From positions 1,078,495 to 1,142,494 of the forward strand of contig NW_023998457.1 of NCBI RefSeq assembly GCF_014805625.2: a stretch of 64,000 nt of DNA, read 5' to 3'. The notes under the pieces were generated by a model that was given only the letters and a program-made list of their open reading frames with translations, did not search any database and was not told where the DNA came from. The position numbers and the translations under genes are program-made. This DNA comes from Glossina fuscipes (Eukaryota; Arthropoda; Insecta; Diptera; Glossinidae). Each line of letters begins with the position of its first letter. The first letter of the stretch is position 1. Of the stretch, positions 1-11,244 are shown piece by piece.

Positions 1-236
1 TTGTTATGAAAATCCCACATTTATTAAAATGCATTTATACGAAAACTTTAATCGATTTTCTAAGAAACTAAGTTCTAAAAATCGTAAAACCACATCTATA
101 CTCAAGAGGCTTTGCCTGTAACATGCAGCTGGCGATTGTCAAAAAGATTAACAATAATATGTAGAATATTTTGGAGAAAAATGGATTAATAGAAAATAAG
201 TAAAAACAATTTAGTCAGGCTACGTCGCCTATTAAA
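1..236. other. AT-rich DNA, nothing recognised
   Basis: Short AT-rich stretch before the first dispersed repeat. No open frame, repeat or RNA-like structure was seen. Confidence 0.5.
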
Positions 237-1093
237 TACCCTACACTACACTGACTAACGGAATTTTATATTTTTGCAATAGAAAACAAAATTTGTACCA
301 TATTTTTATAGGAACTTGCTGTTATGGGATTGTATATTAAAAATTAGGCTTCTTTGCAGATAAAGGCTTGAGAATGATTGCGTCCATACGGTTCAAAAAT
401 TGCGGTACGTATTTAAATCTCGGCACAGTTAACTTTTGTATCACATTACTATTATGGATCAATATTTATCATAAAATATTAAAACTTCAACTTTTCTGGC
501 ATAAAAAACAAAAATTTTCGTAGAAGTTCTTATACAGGGTAGGATCTGGAAATAGGCAGGGGTGGTCCAAATTTGGCTCAAGGAATTTTTTTATCTTAAA
601 TTACCACTATGATCATGAAACATTGAATTTTAGACTTTTTGTCGTTTTAACTTTAATTTTCATTATATGAAGGAAGGCTCAAAGATTGCCCCAGCCAATC
701 CAAGGTCTTCATATCAATTTAAAATGCCGAAATACTATTACTTGGCCATTTTTGCGGAGAAATTTCGAAAATTGCAATTTTTTTCCGTACAATTCAGAGT
801 GAGGCTTTATATAGAGAGTGGTCGAAAAAGTGCTCCGATCCGAACCATTTTGGATAGTGTTCGTCGTTGGATCAAAACACGTCACTGTATCAGGTTTCAT
901 CAAAACATCTCAAAAATTGCAACTTGTAGCTTGAACATTAATTTACTTGATCAGACATAAGACGAGCTTGCATCAATTCATATTATGATTCTGAATCGAT
1001 TGGTATAATAAAAATTGGACCTAATTTAGACCCTTCTGCGTGTTACATACGTCTGACTTAATATACTTTTTACTACAACTAGTGTAGAGTGTA
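237..1093 (+). mobile_element. Family R dispersed repeat, near full-length copy 1
   Basis: Non-coding dispersed repeat of about 0.86 kb. The left end reads TACCCTACACTACAC (237-251) and the right end GTGTAGAGTGTA (1082-1093), an imperfect inverted pair. It aligns along its length with the copy at 11245-12160: the block near 338-366 (ATTAAAAATTAGGCTTC) matches the block near 11288, and the block near 840 (CCGAACCATTTTGGATAG) matches the one near 11894. It ends with the family's GACTTAATATAC motif. No transposase frame is present; the 97-codon frame inside it is chance. Transposition class is unknown; a non-autonomous DNA element is possible because of the terminal inverted repeats. Strand + is defined by the orientation that reads CAGACGGACAGACAAGCTT. 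Confidence 0.65.
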
Positions 1094-1779
1094 AATAACA
1101 CAACGACGTTAAGTGCTCGTAACTTCGAGTCGAGTCAGTGAAGTCCAGAGAGTTGGATCGCTCTATTCGAACAACTTGAAGAAAAATTAAAACATAAGTT
1201 GTTGCGATTGGCTCAATTGTAAATATATTTTCCGAGGGGCTACGCTAATCTACAAAGATTCAATGGTACAAATTGTATGGCTGAGGCAAAATATGTTCGA
1301 TGAACAGGACTGCTTTATTATCTGTATATATCCCAATTATAAAATATAACTTACTAAATTGGAAGACGGATTTGTCATAGCTTCTGCCTTGTTCTTTCAA
1401 ACATGGTCGTGAAATTAGGTTTTCCTGATCTGTTTTAGGGTCTTTTAAGACTTATCATAAACCTGCAATTGCGTTGATTCTTTAAAATTGTGTATAATAT
1501 AATCGTGCATATTGAGTATCACGCGGAGAATTTTCAATACGACCTAATACTCTACATATCGTAACTTTTCGCTAAGTGCATACATGCACTCTATGGTAAA
1601 CAGTAACAACATTTTTTTATTCATATGCGTATTTTCTATATTTGTTTACTTTTTCTCACCATTATTTTACTCCTTCAATAACGTTCAAATTGTCAATTAC
1701 CTCAGCAATGACGCGAACCAAATGTGAAGATAAGCTATCATATAATTGTCTCGTATTACGGAATACTTGAAACGTCAGC
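1094..1779. other. AT-rich spacer between two family R copies
   Basis: No convincing coding frame or repeat seen. It may include the decayed 5' part of the next family R copy. Confidence 0.4.
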
Positions 1780-2585
1780 TAACTTGGTCCAATTTTGGAA
1801 GATTTAATTAACTTATAATTTTTGAACCATCAGTTGGACTTTGTCCACATCGAAGCATTTGCTTCTCAAATCTAATCCAAATTAATTAATGAATTTACTA
1901 AGGAAAAAATTTCATCGTAAAATATTAAAAATTTAAAAAAATAGACCGACGTGGTCCAAATTCGGTAAACTTTGTATCTTTGTCAATTGACTATTATGAA
2001 CGTACAGAGGGATAGACAATCTTTGGCAGAATAAAAGATGAAAAGTCAAAACATCCTTATATGACGTGGTATCCAAAATACAGATCCGCGTGGTCCGAAT
2101 CCAGTAAAGTTTGTGTCTTTGTCAATTCACTATTATGAAGCAATGGTATACTGAAAATAAGACAGTTTCAATATGTATGTATCCAAAGGAACAGTTATAT
2201 GACAGCGGGTTCAAAAAATTGCAATCCTTTCATATCTACTTGGACAGTGGAAGTACTGAGCGCATTCTGTCGAAAAATTTTTAAAAATTGCAGTTACTTT
2301 CCATGTAATGAGTTTTCAAAATAAAACGTTATATAAGGAGTTATTGAAAAAATGGGCCAATCCGAACCATTTTCAATAGCATCTGTCCTTGGGCAAAGCA
2401 CGTCAGCTTGTCAAGTTTCATTGAAATATCTTGAAAACTGCCACTTAAGGATTGAACACAAAATCCATGGACAGACGGACAGACAAGCTTGAATCAATCG
2501 GTATAATTAAAGTCGAATCTGTCTTAAGATCTTCCAGGGGTAACATACAAACACTTTTAGTACGGGATATAAAAAGAGTACATTG
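1780..2585 (+). mobile_element. Family R dispersed repeat, copy 2 (decayed)
   Basis: Contains the family blocks GACCGACGTGGTCCAAATTC (near 1945), GGGCCAATCCGAACCATTTT (near 2354), a GACGGACAGACAAGCTTGA block near 2474, and a right-end remnant TACGGGATATA near 2561-2571. Its 5' boundary is vague, and internal parts appear duplicated (two GTGGTCC...TTGTCAATT blocks near 1950 and 2090). Same orientation as copy 1, which lies about 0.7 kb upstream. Confidence 0.55.
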
Positions 2586-3966
2586 AAGTCATAACTTATC
2601 AGTATACTTCGAAGTTCAGATGCAGGAAACATTCTATTCTAAAAGAATAGAATTCTCTGGGCGAGGAACGACGAAGTCGGGTTGGTTACATGACATTTTG
2701 TACTTCTTCACATATTATGCTACTAAGTCCCAAATCACTGGCGGCGAGGCGTAGGTAGATGTCAACTGTTTGCAGTTAAAGGAATGATTGTCCGAGTGGT
2801 TTTCCAGAATCAGACCATAGCTGGCAAAAACTCGATTTTAAGCCAGTGAAGCTGGTACAAAAGAAATTTGCAAAAAAAGTTGAAAGCCTTACTTTAACCA
2901 TCCTACGAAAAATACATGAAGAACGGTAACTTAGCCCTTGAGTCATACGGTAAGTTAAGCTTATTCGGAAGATAACAGAATCGGGTTTCGCATATTTATT
3001 TGTTTGCTTTATTTATTTAATAATTTTGACTGTTTTTTACATTGAACGTCCGATCATATTAACAGAAACTGATAAAAAATTATTTTATGCGTAGTGGTCT
3101 GGTAACTTTTCGATCCGAGTTGCAAAAAGAATGATAAAATTTATGTAAGCATAATCGCCATTATTGGATTTAATTTAAAAATATCGCTTCAATATAATAA
3201 ATCAAAACTTGTACTTGTAAAGCATAAAAAAAAAAAGGAAAAAAAAACAGAAAACGAATCGAACAAATTGTTAAGAAAATGAAAAGAAAAAAATACATAT
3301 ATATATATATATAAAATTTACTAGAAATGTGAAACTAAAGCTTGATTCGTTACGCATTACAAGCAAAACATTGCGCCACACCTCAGTTCTGAATCTCTTA
3401 TACATATTTATATGTGTATGCACGAACGTAACATACTCTATGTACATATGCGCGGTTTTCATATTTCTATGAACAACGTGTAACAAATTGTGGGGTTAAT
3501 TAAAAAAACATAAATCGCTTGAAAAAGAAAAAAGCATTTTCTCTTCATTAAACGCTTACATACATCTTTTCTAATCTTTGTATGTATGAATGAAGAATTT
3601 TTGGTTTTTTTTTTTTTTCAACAACACAAAAAATTTTAAAACGTTTTTTTTTGCACTAAAAGTAATAGATGCTTGCATGTATTTTGATCAGCGACATCTA
3701 TTGGTGAAAATGATAAAGTAACGCAAAGTACCAATGCACACAAGGGTTAAATACGATGATTTTGACCTTTCTCCACATAGAATAACAGTTTTCCATTTAC
3801 TGTTATTGGGTTTATAGATAAATTTACTTCATTTTTGTCCTGGCAGTCCGCTAACGTGTAAAGCTGTTAACTACAAAATAAGGTTTAGGACAACCTCGCA
3901 GTGCCGTTTAAAGAGGAATGGAGGCCTATGACGTAAGCGTACGTGCTAGCTGAGTTTGCTAGTTCG
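2586..3966. other. Unique-looking DNA with a small palindrome and an (AT)n run
   Basis: Holds a perfect 10-bp inverted repeat with a 3-nt loop (2631-2653), an A-rich tract near 3229-3292 and an (AT)n run at about 3297-3313. No gene recognised. The 71-codon frame on - at 3271-3486 is low-complexity. Confidence 0.4.
2631..2653. repeat. Perfect 10-bp palindrome with 3-nt loop
   Basis: ATTCTATTCT, AAA, AGAATAGAAT: the two arms are exact reverse complements. It could form a hairpin, but it is AT-rich and such structures occur by chance in AT-rich DNA. Confidence 0.6.
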
Positions 3967-4203
3967 TGAGTTGTAGGAGGAGTTCTATAAGTCGGTCACG
4001 CACACTCCTAGGATGCTTAGACAAAAGAATTTGCGCGTACTTGCCTCTTACCGAACACCAGGCGGACGAAACTCTAACTAACCATTCGGGGGCTTGCCCC
4101 TGTGTCTATTTTTCACACACTCTGCCTATTGATCTCCCTTCGGCCCATAGAAAGGTTGGGAACGCTCAATATTGCCTTTTCGACTCTCGTTCCTTTTGTT
4201 GTT
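3967..4203. other. Possible upstream part of the mariner relic
   Basis: Lies just before the first recognisable mariner transposase codons. A mariner element normally has about 170 bp of TIR and untranslated leader here, but I could not see a matching inverted repeat. It contains a short GGGGCTTGCCCC palindrome near 4090. The 81-codon frame across it has no recognisable motif. Confidence 0.3.
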
Positions 4204-4935
4204 TGATTTGAAGAAATCTGCTGTCGAAGCCTATTAATCACTTTAAGAAGCTAATGGCAATGCTTCTCCATTATATCCAAATTGTCAATTTTGGTTTCAA
4301 AGTGACTTGATTTTGATGTCAATGACTAACTTGGACGGCTTGGAGGATCAAACAAGTTCGCAGACAACGAATTGCAAGACTTATTAGACGAAACCCCCGT
4401 TCAAACTCTGAATAAACTTTCGAACAGCTTAGCTTTTGATGAATCAGCCGTTTCTAGACACGAAAGATTTAAAAGTAGGAAAAATGGCTGCCACATGAAA
4501 TAACTTAAAATGCCCTTTCGAACCCTTTCAGTGCTTGCCAGGCAAAAAAAGAACAGTTTTCCGTGGCGTACTGCAACTGGCGATGAAAAGTGGATCTATC
4601 ACAACAAAGGCGAGAAGTCATGGCTGAGTCTACGAACGCCATCCATATTCGCAGCGTAATAGTCACAGCCATAAAATTTTGCTGTGCACATGGGAGGACC
4701 AGCAAAGTGTATTGTATTACGAGCTGCTAAAACCACAGGAAGCTATTGTTACAGATGTCTACCGATCTCAACTGAATAAATTGAACGATTATTGCAGCTA
4801 TAGCGATTAAGAAATGCAAAGTCAAGCTCTTGCATGACAAGACTCGTGCATGACCTGTTGCACAAGTTATCAACGATACACTGTTCTGTAGATCGAATGG
4901 AAGTCTTCGGAGTTTGTTCAACTTAACCCTGAGTG
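4204..4935 (+). mobile_element. Mariner transposase relic, mauritiana-like (dead)
   Basis: Translation on + in shifting frames matches a mariner transposase through most of its length. In order: a DNA-binding region with KSAVEAY and FWFQS-like text (about 4210-4310), DFDVND (about 4312), NELQDLLDE...VQT (about 4369-4407), LARQKK with TGDEKW (4576-4593), then YYELLKP-like text in another frame (about 4710-4735) and a LLHDKTRA remnant (about 4828-4850). TGDEKW carries the first catalytic aspartate of the DD34D triad. Several in-frame stops and frameshifts are present, and no C-terminal YSPD block is visible. This is established family knowledge applied to visible motifs. The copy is clearly inactive; the mauritiana assignment rests on DFDV and TGDEKWI similarity from memory. 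Confidence 0.85.
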
Positions 4936-5511
4936 ATCATTCGGTAGTTATGTACGAAATATTTTAATATTTCTACTACAATTTAATTAACGAACGTACG
5001 TATCGACAACGGTTTAGAAAATTCGTTTAATGGCATTATAGTCTTTAAAATATTTTCCGCTTGGATCCGTCAGTGTTGATGTCCTCTTCTAGTCAGGCAT
5101 TATTTAACGATGATAGAGATATCGTTCATAACCTCAATACATTTTCTCCTTTGAAATATGTTAGATTCTCTCCAGAGATTTTTATACGGAAAGTACGTAA
5201 GCTATTAATGAGCAGTAGCAAGGGCAATGTCTTATAGGTCACTACAACAGCCGAACAATTACAGAGGAATCTTTCTCCAGCGATTATAGTCGTGCACAAG
5301 TAACTCTATAAAACAAGTCCGCAAAGGCTCGATTATCAGCTTGTACCAGGCCTAAACAACAACAGACATTACAACAATTAGAAGGACAAACTCTTAATAG
5401 CAGAATTCAGAACTCCCCATAGCACTATTCTCACTCGCCGTACGAACAAAGTCCGAGGACTTGATTCACAGTTCGGCGATTAAAATATCAGTAACGGAAT
5501 TTGATTGAACG
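4936..5511. other. Unique-looking DNA, nothing recognised
   Basis: Moderately AT-rich. No coding frame, repeat or RNA structure could be supported. Confidence 0.4.
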
Positions 5512-5775
5512 GTCCGCTATTCTTTTACAACCAGGTTAGGTAGTCGACCTAACTAACTCTACGCGAAGCCGAAGTAAGCGGTTTTGTTATACAACCGGGA
5601 TAAGTAATCGTGCTAACTAACTCTACTCGAACCCGAAGTCAGCGGTTTTCTTATACAACCGGGATAAGTAATCGACCTAACTAACTCTAGGCGAAGCCGA
5701 AGTAAGCGGTTTTGTTATACAACCGGGATAAGTAATCGACCAAACTAACTCTACGCGAACCCGAAGTAAGCGAAG
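5512..5775 (+). repeat. 64-bp tandem array, about 4 units
   Basis: The anchor ACAACC recurs at 5527, 5591, 5655 and 5719, an exact 64-bp spacing. Each unit reads roughly GCGGTTTTGTTATACAACC, GGGATAAGTAATCGACC, TAACTAACTCTACGCGA, AGCCGAAGTAA. The central units are very similar; the outer two are more diverged. There is no continuous open frame. This is a minisatellite. Confidence 0.9.
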
Positions 5776-6494
5776 TAAGTTTGTATTTATTTCCTCATTA
5801 CTTTAATCAGTGGCGATCTTCGTTCCAAGAGCATGGTTCAAACTTTTCTCAGATAGTTTTCTTTTTTTTTTCCTGCCCTTTGAATTCAAAGGGAAAATGG
5901 TTTTTTATTGACCCAATTTATATTTTTATTTTAATCGATTATGCGAACAGGTTCACAAGGTATATCCTATCGTATCTGGACAGAAAACACAATAGATTAA
6001 AAAAAAAAAAAAAAAAAGTAAATAGACAAAAAGGTAAATATGCAATCATACAAGAGCAATGGCACGTTGAGGCACACACAACAACAAATGATTATTTTAT
6101 AATTTGTTTACAATTGAAATATACGCGAGACACGAATAATATTATTATTGTATGAAGCTGCTGAGACCAATTGATTTCAATGCACTGAGTGAGTATATTA
6201 AAGATTTGTGGCACATTGTTGTTAAGATTGCCGTTGTTATTGTTGTTATTGTTGTTGTTTTTGCTATTGCTGTTGTTGCCATGATATTGTTACAATATTG
6301 TATAACAACACAATTGCAACAAAGGTAAAAAAGAAAGAAACTCGACTCATCGACTCGATAAAAGCAGAAAAAAAAATAAAAAAATAAAAATAAATAAATA
6401 AATAAAAGAAATGAAATGAGGAGATGAAATTTGTTGTGGTCGCTTCACAATAATGGCTATAACAAATGCACTTGTACGGCGATGACGGTGGAGC

Positions 6495-6560
6495 AACAAC
6501 AGTAACAGCAGCAACAGCAGAAGCAGCAGCAGCAGCGGCAGCAGCTGGAGTAACAACAGC
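6495..6560 (+). repeat. Opa-like CAG/CAA tract
   Basis: Imperfect CAACAG/CAGCAG repeat. Read in the glutamine frame it is broken by TAA codons near 6503 and 6553. Read in the alanine frame it is open for 65 codons but has no recognisable protein context. It is best treated as a non-coding microsatellite. Confidence 0.75.
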
Positions 6561-6773
6561 AATATCGGAAAAGAAGTTGCATTTGTGTGTATGTTTGTGT
6601 TATGTGCGCTGTATAGATTATGGTTATTCACACATGCAGAGTGTGGTGCATGCATGCATATGAGTTTCCGAACAACGGGCAGCACACGATTTGCATGAAT
6701 TATGAGTCCGCAGTGGAAATAGTGACGGAATTTATGCCTTTAAAAATATGATTTAAATGCAATTGATTTGAGA

Positions 6774-6821
6774 TTTTTTTTTTTGCTTTTTTGCTTTTTT
6801 GCTTTTTTGCTTTTTTTTTTC
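6774..6821. repeat. 8-bp GCTTTTTT tandem tract in a T-run
   Basis: A T-rich tract in which GCTTTTTT repeats four times at 8-bp spacing, flanked by pure T runs. Confidence 0.85.
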
Positions 6822-7300
6822 TAAAAGCATTTTACAATGAAATATAAAATGCAGAGGATAGAGAATAACTGCCAGCAGTTAGTCTTTTGCAACACAGATA
6901 TATGTATGTATGTATGTATGTATGGACGTATGTATGTATGTAAGCACAAGGGTATATATAGGAAGAGACAAACAAGTACAAGGAAATCTTTTGAGTGTTG
7001 CTTAAGAAGAAAATTGAAACTTTGTGAAATTTTAAACTTAACCCACACACACACAAGCACACAAGAAAAAAAAGAGGAAGAGAAGGTGAATCAAAGTTCA
7101 CATACATCTTACACAAAATATTCGCCGAGAGATGTGATCGCACCAAAGAAGTTCACGAAAATGAATTATAATCTACAATAAAAATAAATTAGTTTAATCG
7201 TTTATATGTATGTATATATGAGCCTAACCATACATACATACATACATAGATATTTACATATATATATATTAAAGTTTCTTATGCATGCTTACCGATTAAA

Positions 7301-9237
7301 TGCCGTTCTATGTGAATTTGATATGAATTTTTCATGTTTATGATGAAAAAAGAAAAAGAAAACTTCTTGAAACTTTCAACAGGAGTCTGGGTGTCTGGCA
7401 TTTTCTTTAGTTAAATAAATCATGAAACGTTAGCAAGTTCTACAAGTGTCTTGTTGATCGTTTGTTTACAAACAACAAACAGTGATTTACTAACAATGCA
7501 CTACGCACTACCATATGATAAGTATAGTGTATCGTGGTCTTGTGCATTCATTCTTAGGCTTCATACTTAACTAATTAGTTGTTGCAGAGAAGTTGTTACT
7601 GTTCTTGCTCTGTTCTTTTTGTTAAGTGCCTTTTTCTTTTTTGTTAAGTACTTCATATCTTGGATGATATGCATATGTATAGATACTGCTTTTATTATCT
7701 TACATATTTTTAGTTGCATCTATTAGTTAAGTCACGTCCTATGCAATAGGCTACGAGGATTTCGACAACATGCACTGCTTCGTAAGAACATTTTCGTTCA
7801 TAGTTAAGTAACGAGATTTTGATATTTCTTTGCTTAACCATTTGCTCACCTAAAGATCGCAAGCAGAATAAGTCAAAATTTTCAATCAAAACTTTAGATC
7901 ATAGTCAGTCGGTAGCGGGGTTCTAACAGCTATCGTTGGTTATTAGTTTCGCACAACGGTGTCACTTACTGATTGAAGACGAAACAAATGCTCATCTCTC
8001 TAATCTCTACAAAAACATGCACTAAGGTCTCACACAGATAAGGAAAATTAGACAATATTCTCGGAAAGAGGGCAAAGAACGCTCCGGCGACAGCAGCTTC
8101 AATTTCGCTTTCCAATCGTACACGTTTGTCGTATATTTATGTGAAAAACTACAAAAAAAAATTTACATTGACATCTGCATGAATGTACGTACACACGCAC
8201 ACACACAATTCCATAGCGGAACTTCAGCAGTGTCGATTGCCGTCATTTTTTTGCTTGCTTATGTATCAAACATACAAAATGCCTTGGATTAGGTGAACAG
8301 TGCTTGCCTCGAAAAAGTGTTGCACCAAATGGGAACAAACGTTGGGCGCTCAAGACAATTTTGGTGAACGTTGCGGATCCGCAATGTTAGCTGTTATGTA
8401 CGCAGTGCCAGTCCGACGATTTAATTTACTTAAGGCTCACTTACTTAAAGGTGATCAACCTCCTTGAGAATGTGGCGTAAATTCGACACAATGTTCAGAT
8501 ATTCTCGCAATTAATATGATGGCTAAGCAACGGAGCCGTTACTATGGTATGAAAACAGAAACAGAAACGGAAAGCTAACACCAGAAGGAAAGCAGCTGCA
8601 GAATCCTTTAGTGTACATCGAAAAACTTTTCGCAATGCCGTGGTTCAAGTGCCTGTTGCCAAGCTTCCGCACTCATGGTCTGCATCGAGTAGGCCACGAA
8701 ACTGGTGCTTCTTCTTCTTCTTCGATGGTTGAAAGCAGAGGGAACAGCCGGAAATATGTTTTTTGGCTGCCCAACAAAAGCTATTGTAAGTGGGTGTTGG
8801 CTCCATAGAGAAGCAAGAATTTTGCTCCCACCATGGGGCAAGAAGCCATCCCTCACGTCATTACAGAGATTCACGCCATATCCATTCATCCTGTCAACCT
8901 TTCTTTGGTTTTCTACTGACATTAAACAACAACAGAACTCGAATTCAACTTTATTTGAAGATTCCAGAGATCAAACATAACCTAACTTATGAGAACTTTA
9001 GAAGTTAAACATAACCTCATTTCCAAAGTCTATAAACAATCGATACAATGTCATCTTTCACCAATTACTTGCCTCATAATATTTGCGAAAGCTTTGTATG
9101 GTAAATAAATACGATTTTCGGTAACTAAAGCAGGCGCAGAATTAATTCGTAAATATTTTCATTTAAATTTATACACGTTCGCTTGTACGTTTGACCACAT
9201 TTTATGAAATGACATTTTTTCGACTTTTGCAATATAT
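7301..9237. other. Unique-looking DNA, no gene recognised
   Basis: Mixed-composition sequence. A 104-codon frame on - (8608-8922) overlaps shorter frames on + and carries a short arginine run from a (CTT)n tract. No motif is recognisable, so it is not called as a gene. Short AAACATAACCT repeats occur near 8975 and 9008. Confidence 0.4.
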
Positions 9238-9384
9238 TAGTTTGGGGAAAAAGAAATCCATTATTTTTTCGGTAGATGGCTGCACTGATAGATTTCTCGT
9301 AAAGTATCGATCAAACAATTTCATATTTATGCTCGTTGGAAAGGTGACATAATAAAAATAATGGATTTCTTTTTCCCCAATTTA
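9238..9384. mobile_element. Mariner-like MITE with about 24-bp near-perfect TIRs
   Basis: The left arm reads TTGGGGAAAAAGAAATCCAT followed by TATTTTT (from 9242). The right arm near 9354-9380 is its reverse complement, ending ATGGATTTCTTTTTCCCCAA. Both ends are flanked by TA (9238-9239 and 9383-9384), consistent with the TA target duplication of Tc1/mariner elements. The interior is only about 90 bp, begins GGTAGATGGCTGCACTGATAG and has no transposase. It is a non-autonomous deletion derivative or MITE. The TIR match over more than 20 bp suggests a fairly recent copy. Confidence 0.9.
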
Positions 9385-10299
9385 ATATATACTAATATCA
9401 CCAATATTTGCTATGATAAACACTGCAACGAGAGCATATGCGTTAATGCATAGTAAGGTAATCTAAAAAATATTGAGCCTAAAACTTACTGTCTCCCGTA
9501 TTTTGGGTACGCAAACGTGGTTTCACAGAAATAACTACAGACATGCAACAGATTCTCATCAAGTCCAGCACACTGGGATTTGTTCTCCATTGACGCAAGT
9601 TATGTACGTAAATAGTAACAAAAATTAATCTTAAAGCGAAAGCGAATTTTAATTCTTCTTTTTAATTTTCTCTCGATGTTTTCAGACTGTTTGGCTTCTT
9701 TTTAGTCGATGCCCCTAATTACTAGCCACTTGTAACACTTGCAATGTTTACCATAAAAAAAAGGTTCTTAAAGAAAAAAACCGAGCAAAAAAATTAAATT
9801 CGGTCGTTGTCGAATCTTTCATACTCATAATCGTTATTCTAAAAAGACAAACAAGAGGCAAGAGAAGTAATACCCCAAAAGATGAGGTGAGCGCGGATGA
9901 TTTTTTTCCATTTTCCAGTTTTGAAAATTTCTGTTCCATAGGTCTGTGCTTATTGTAGGCATGTCCTTTGAAAAATGAAGAACACTTTCAAATTCCTTTG
10001 CAAATTAGTAGGCATTTTTGCGAATGAGAAAATGTTTACCACGAGCACTGCACAAGTGCGAAGACAGACATATAGAGAGGCGACCAGACGTACATGTTTA
10101 CGTGCATTCCAAAGTTGAAACTAGCGAAGAATTTATATATTTTATCGGAACTTTGAAAGTTGCTTCTAAAAAAAATAAATTTTTATACACCATAATATTA
10201 CGTAGGCGCGGTAAATTTTTTCAATTCGTGTACAGGTGTTACAGCATCGCCCATATAATACGAGTTCAAATTTTTTGTATATTTATTTGCTATAGCTTA
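9385..10299. other. AT-rich DNA, nothing recognised
   Basis: No repeats or coding frames with recognisable motifs seen. Confidence 0.4.
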
Positions 10300-10545
10300 T
10301 GAGTGATGAGCAGAGAAACAACTTTTTATTCCTTTTGAAAAACAGAGATGTCCTCGGTTTACATGGTGCTGTTGGCATGTCCGCCGACCGATTTGGCCCA
10401 TTTTCAAAACCAACCTGCGTACAGGAACTAGCAATGTTTTTCACAAATTTGAATTCGATAACTTCACTTTTGCAACCAGGAGAATGTTTATGACGGACAT
10501 TACACAAATGGACAGATGGACATCTTTAAATCGATTTAGAATTTG
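10300..10545 (+). mobile_element. Family R fragment (weak)
   Basis: Contains GATTTGGCCCATTTTCAAAA (near 10391), an AATGGACAGATGGACAT block (near 10507) and an AATCGATTTAGAAT end (near 10528), in the family R order. Much more diverged than the other copies. Confidence 0.4.
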
Positions 10546-11244
10546 AATCGGAAATATCTAAAGAAATATGCTATGTGACGCCTTTTTGCTATAGAAAAGG
10601 TAAAACATGCAAAAACATGCTGAAAAATTTGTGAAGTGTACGGTGAGTGTACGGTGTGAGGGAAAGAAGTACCCAGGAGTGGTTTGGCCGTTTCCGTTCC
10701 GTAATTTTCGATGTCAAGGATGCAAGAGTCAAGGAAATTTTGCACTCGTTGGAGCAAGACCGGCACATAAGCTGTCAGGCATAGTTTGAGAAAAACTGAC
10801 TACAAAAAGAAGCTCGAAATCGGGGAAAAAACTGCAAAGATTTTTTATATGACGCATTAATGGCCCTATTGTTACTGCTATCTCATAAACGTTGCAAGAC
10901 CTTTTATTTTTTCTGTGTTATTTATGGGATTTGATGACCCTGTTGTCTAATAAAAGTCATATCAAAGAGTCTGACAAGAATGCACAAAGCCTTTTTTTTT
11001 GGGTTTAATAGTCGAGTGACTTTCAAAGAAAGAGATCAATCAAGTGTGTGCTTATGAACACAGAATGAATAGAATGAAGCGGTGTGAACACAATCACTGA
11101 TAGATTAGTTATCACATCTTTCTTCCAACTTGTAAGTGGATGAATCGAAGAATTCGAAAAAGCTCGTCACTGAACTTTTTTATCATAGTGTAACGGTATA
11201 GGGAGAGAGAGAGTTCTTATTTTTGTTTTGGACCACAAGAATTA
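10546..11244. other. Mixed DNA, nothing recognised
   Basis: Includes a tiny GTGTACGGTGAGTGTACGGT duplication near 10635 and a GAGAGAGAG run near 11203. The 60- and 76-codon frames on opposite strands are overlapping shadows with no recognisable motif. Confidence 0.4.

Larger units (their letters stand above)
5776..7300. other. Microsatellite-rich single-copy-looking DNA
   Basis: Contains an A18 run (about 6000-6018), (GTT)n near 6230-6270, an AAAT-rich tract (6366-6408), an opa-like CAG tract, an 8-bp GCTTTTTT array and TATG/CATA tracts (6900-6942, 7205-7245). No TE relic recognised. The open frames over it are built from simple sequence. This texture resembles intronic or cis-regulatory DNA of flies, which is an inference. 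Confidence 0.5.

Noticed and set aside
5781..6155. Longest open frame in the window (124 codons)
   Set aside because: It runs through T-rich, A-rich and poly-A text (a lysine run from an A18 tract), overlaps the end of a tandem array and has no domain or codon signature.
6466..6663. Alanine-rich 65-codon frame over the CAG tract
   Set aside because: Product of an opa-type microsatellite; the glutamine frame has stops and there is no protein context.
8608..8922. 104-codon frame on - as a gene
   Set aside because: Overlaps several open frames on + in the same stretch, has no motif, and its basic run comes from a (CTT)n tract.
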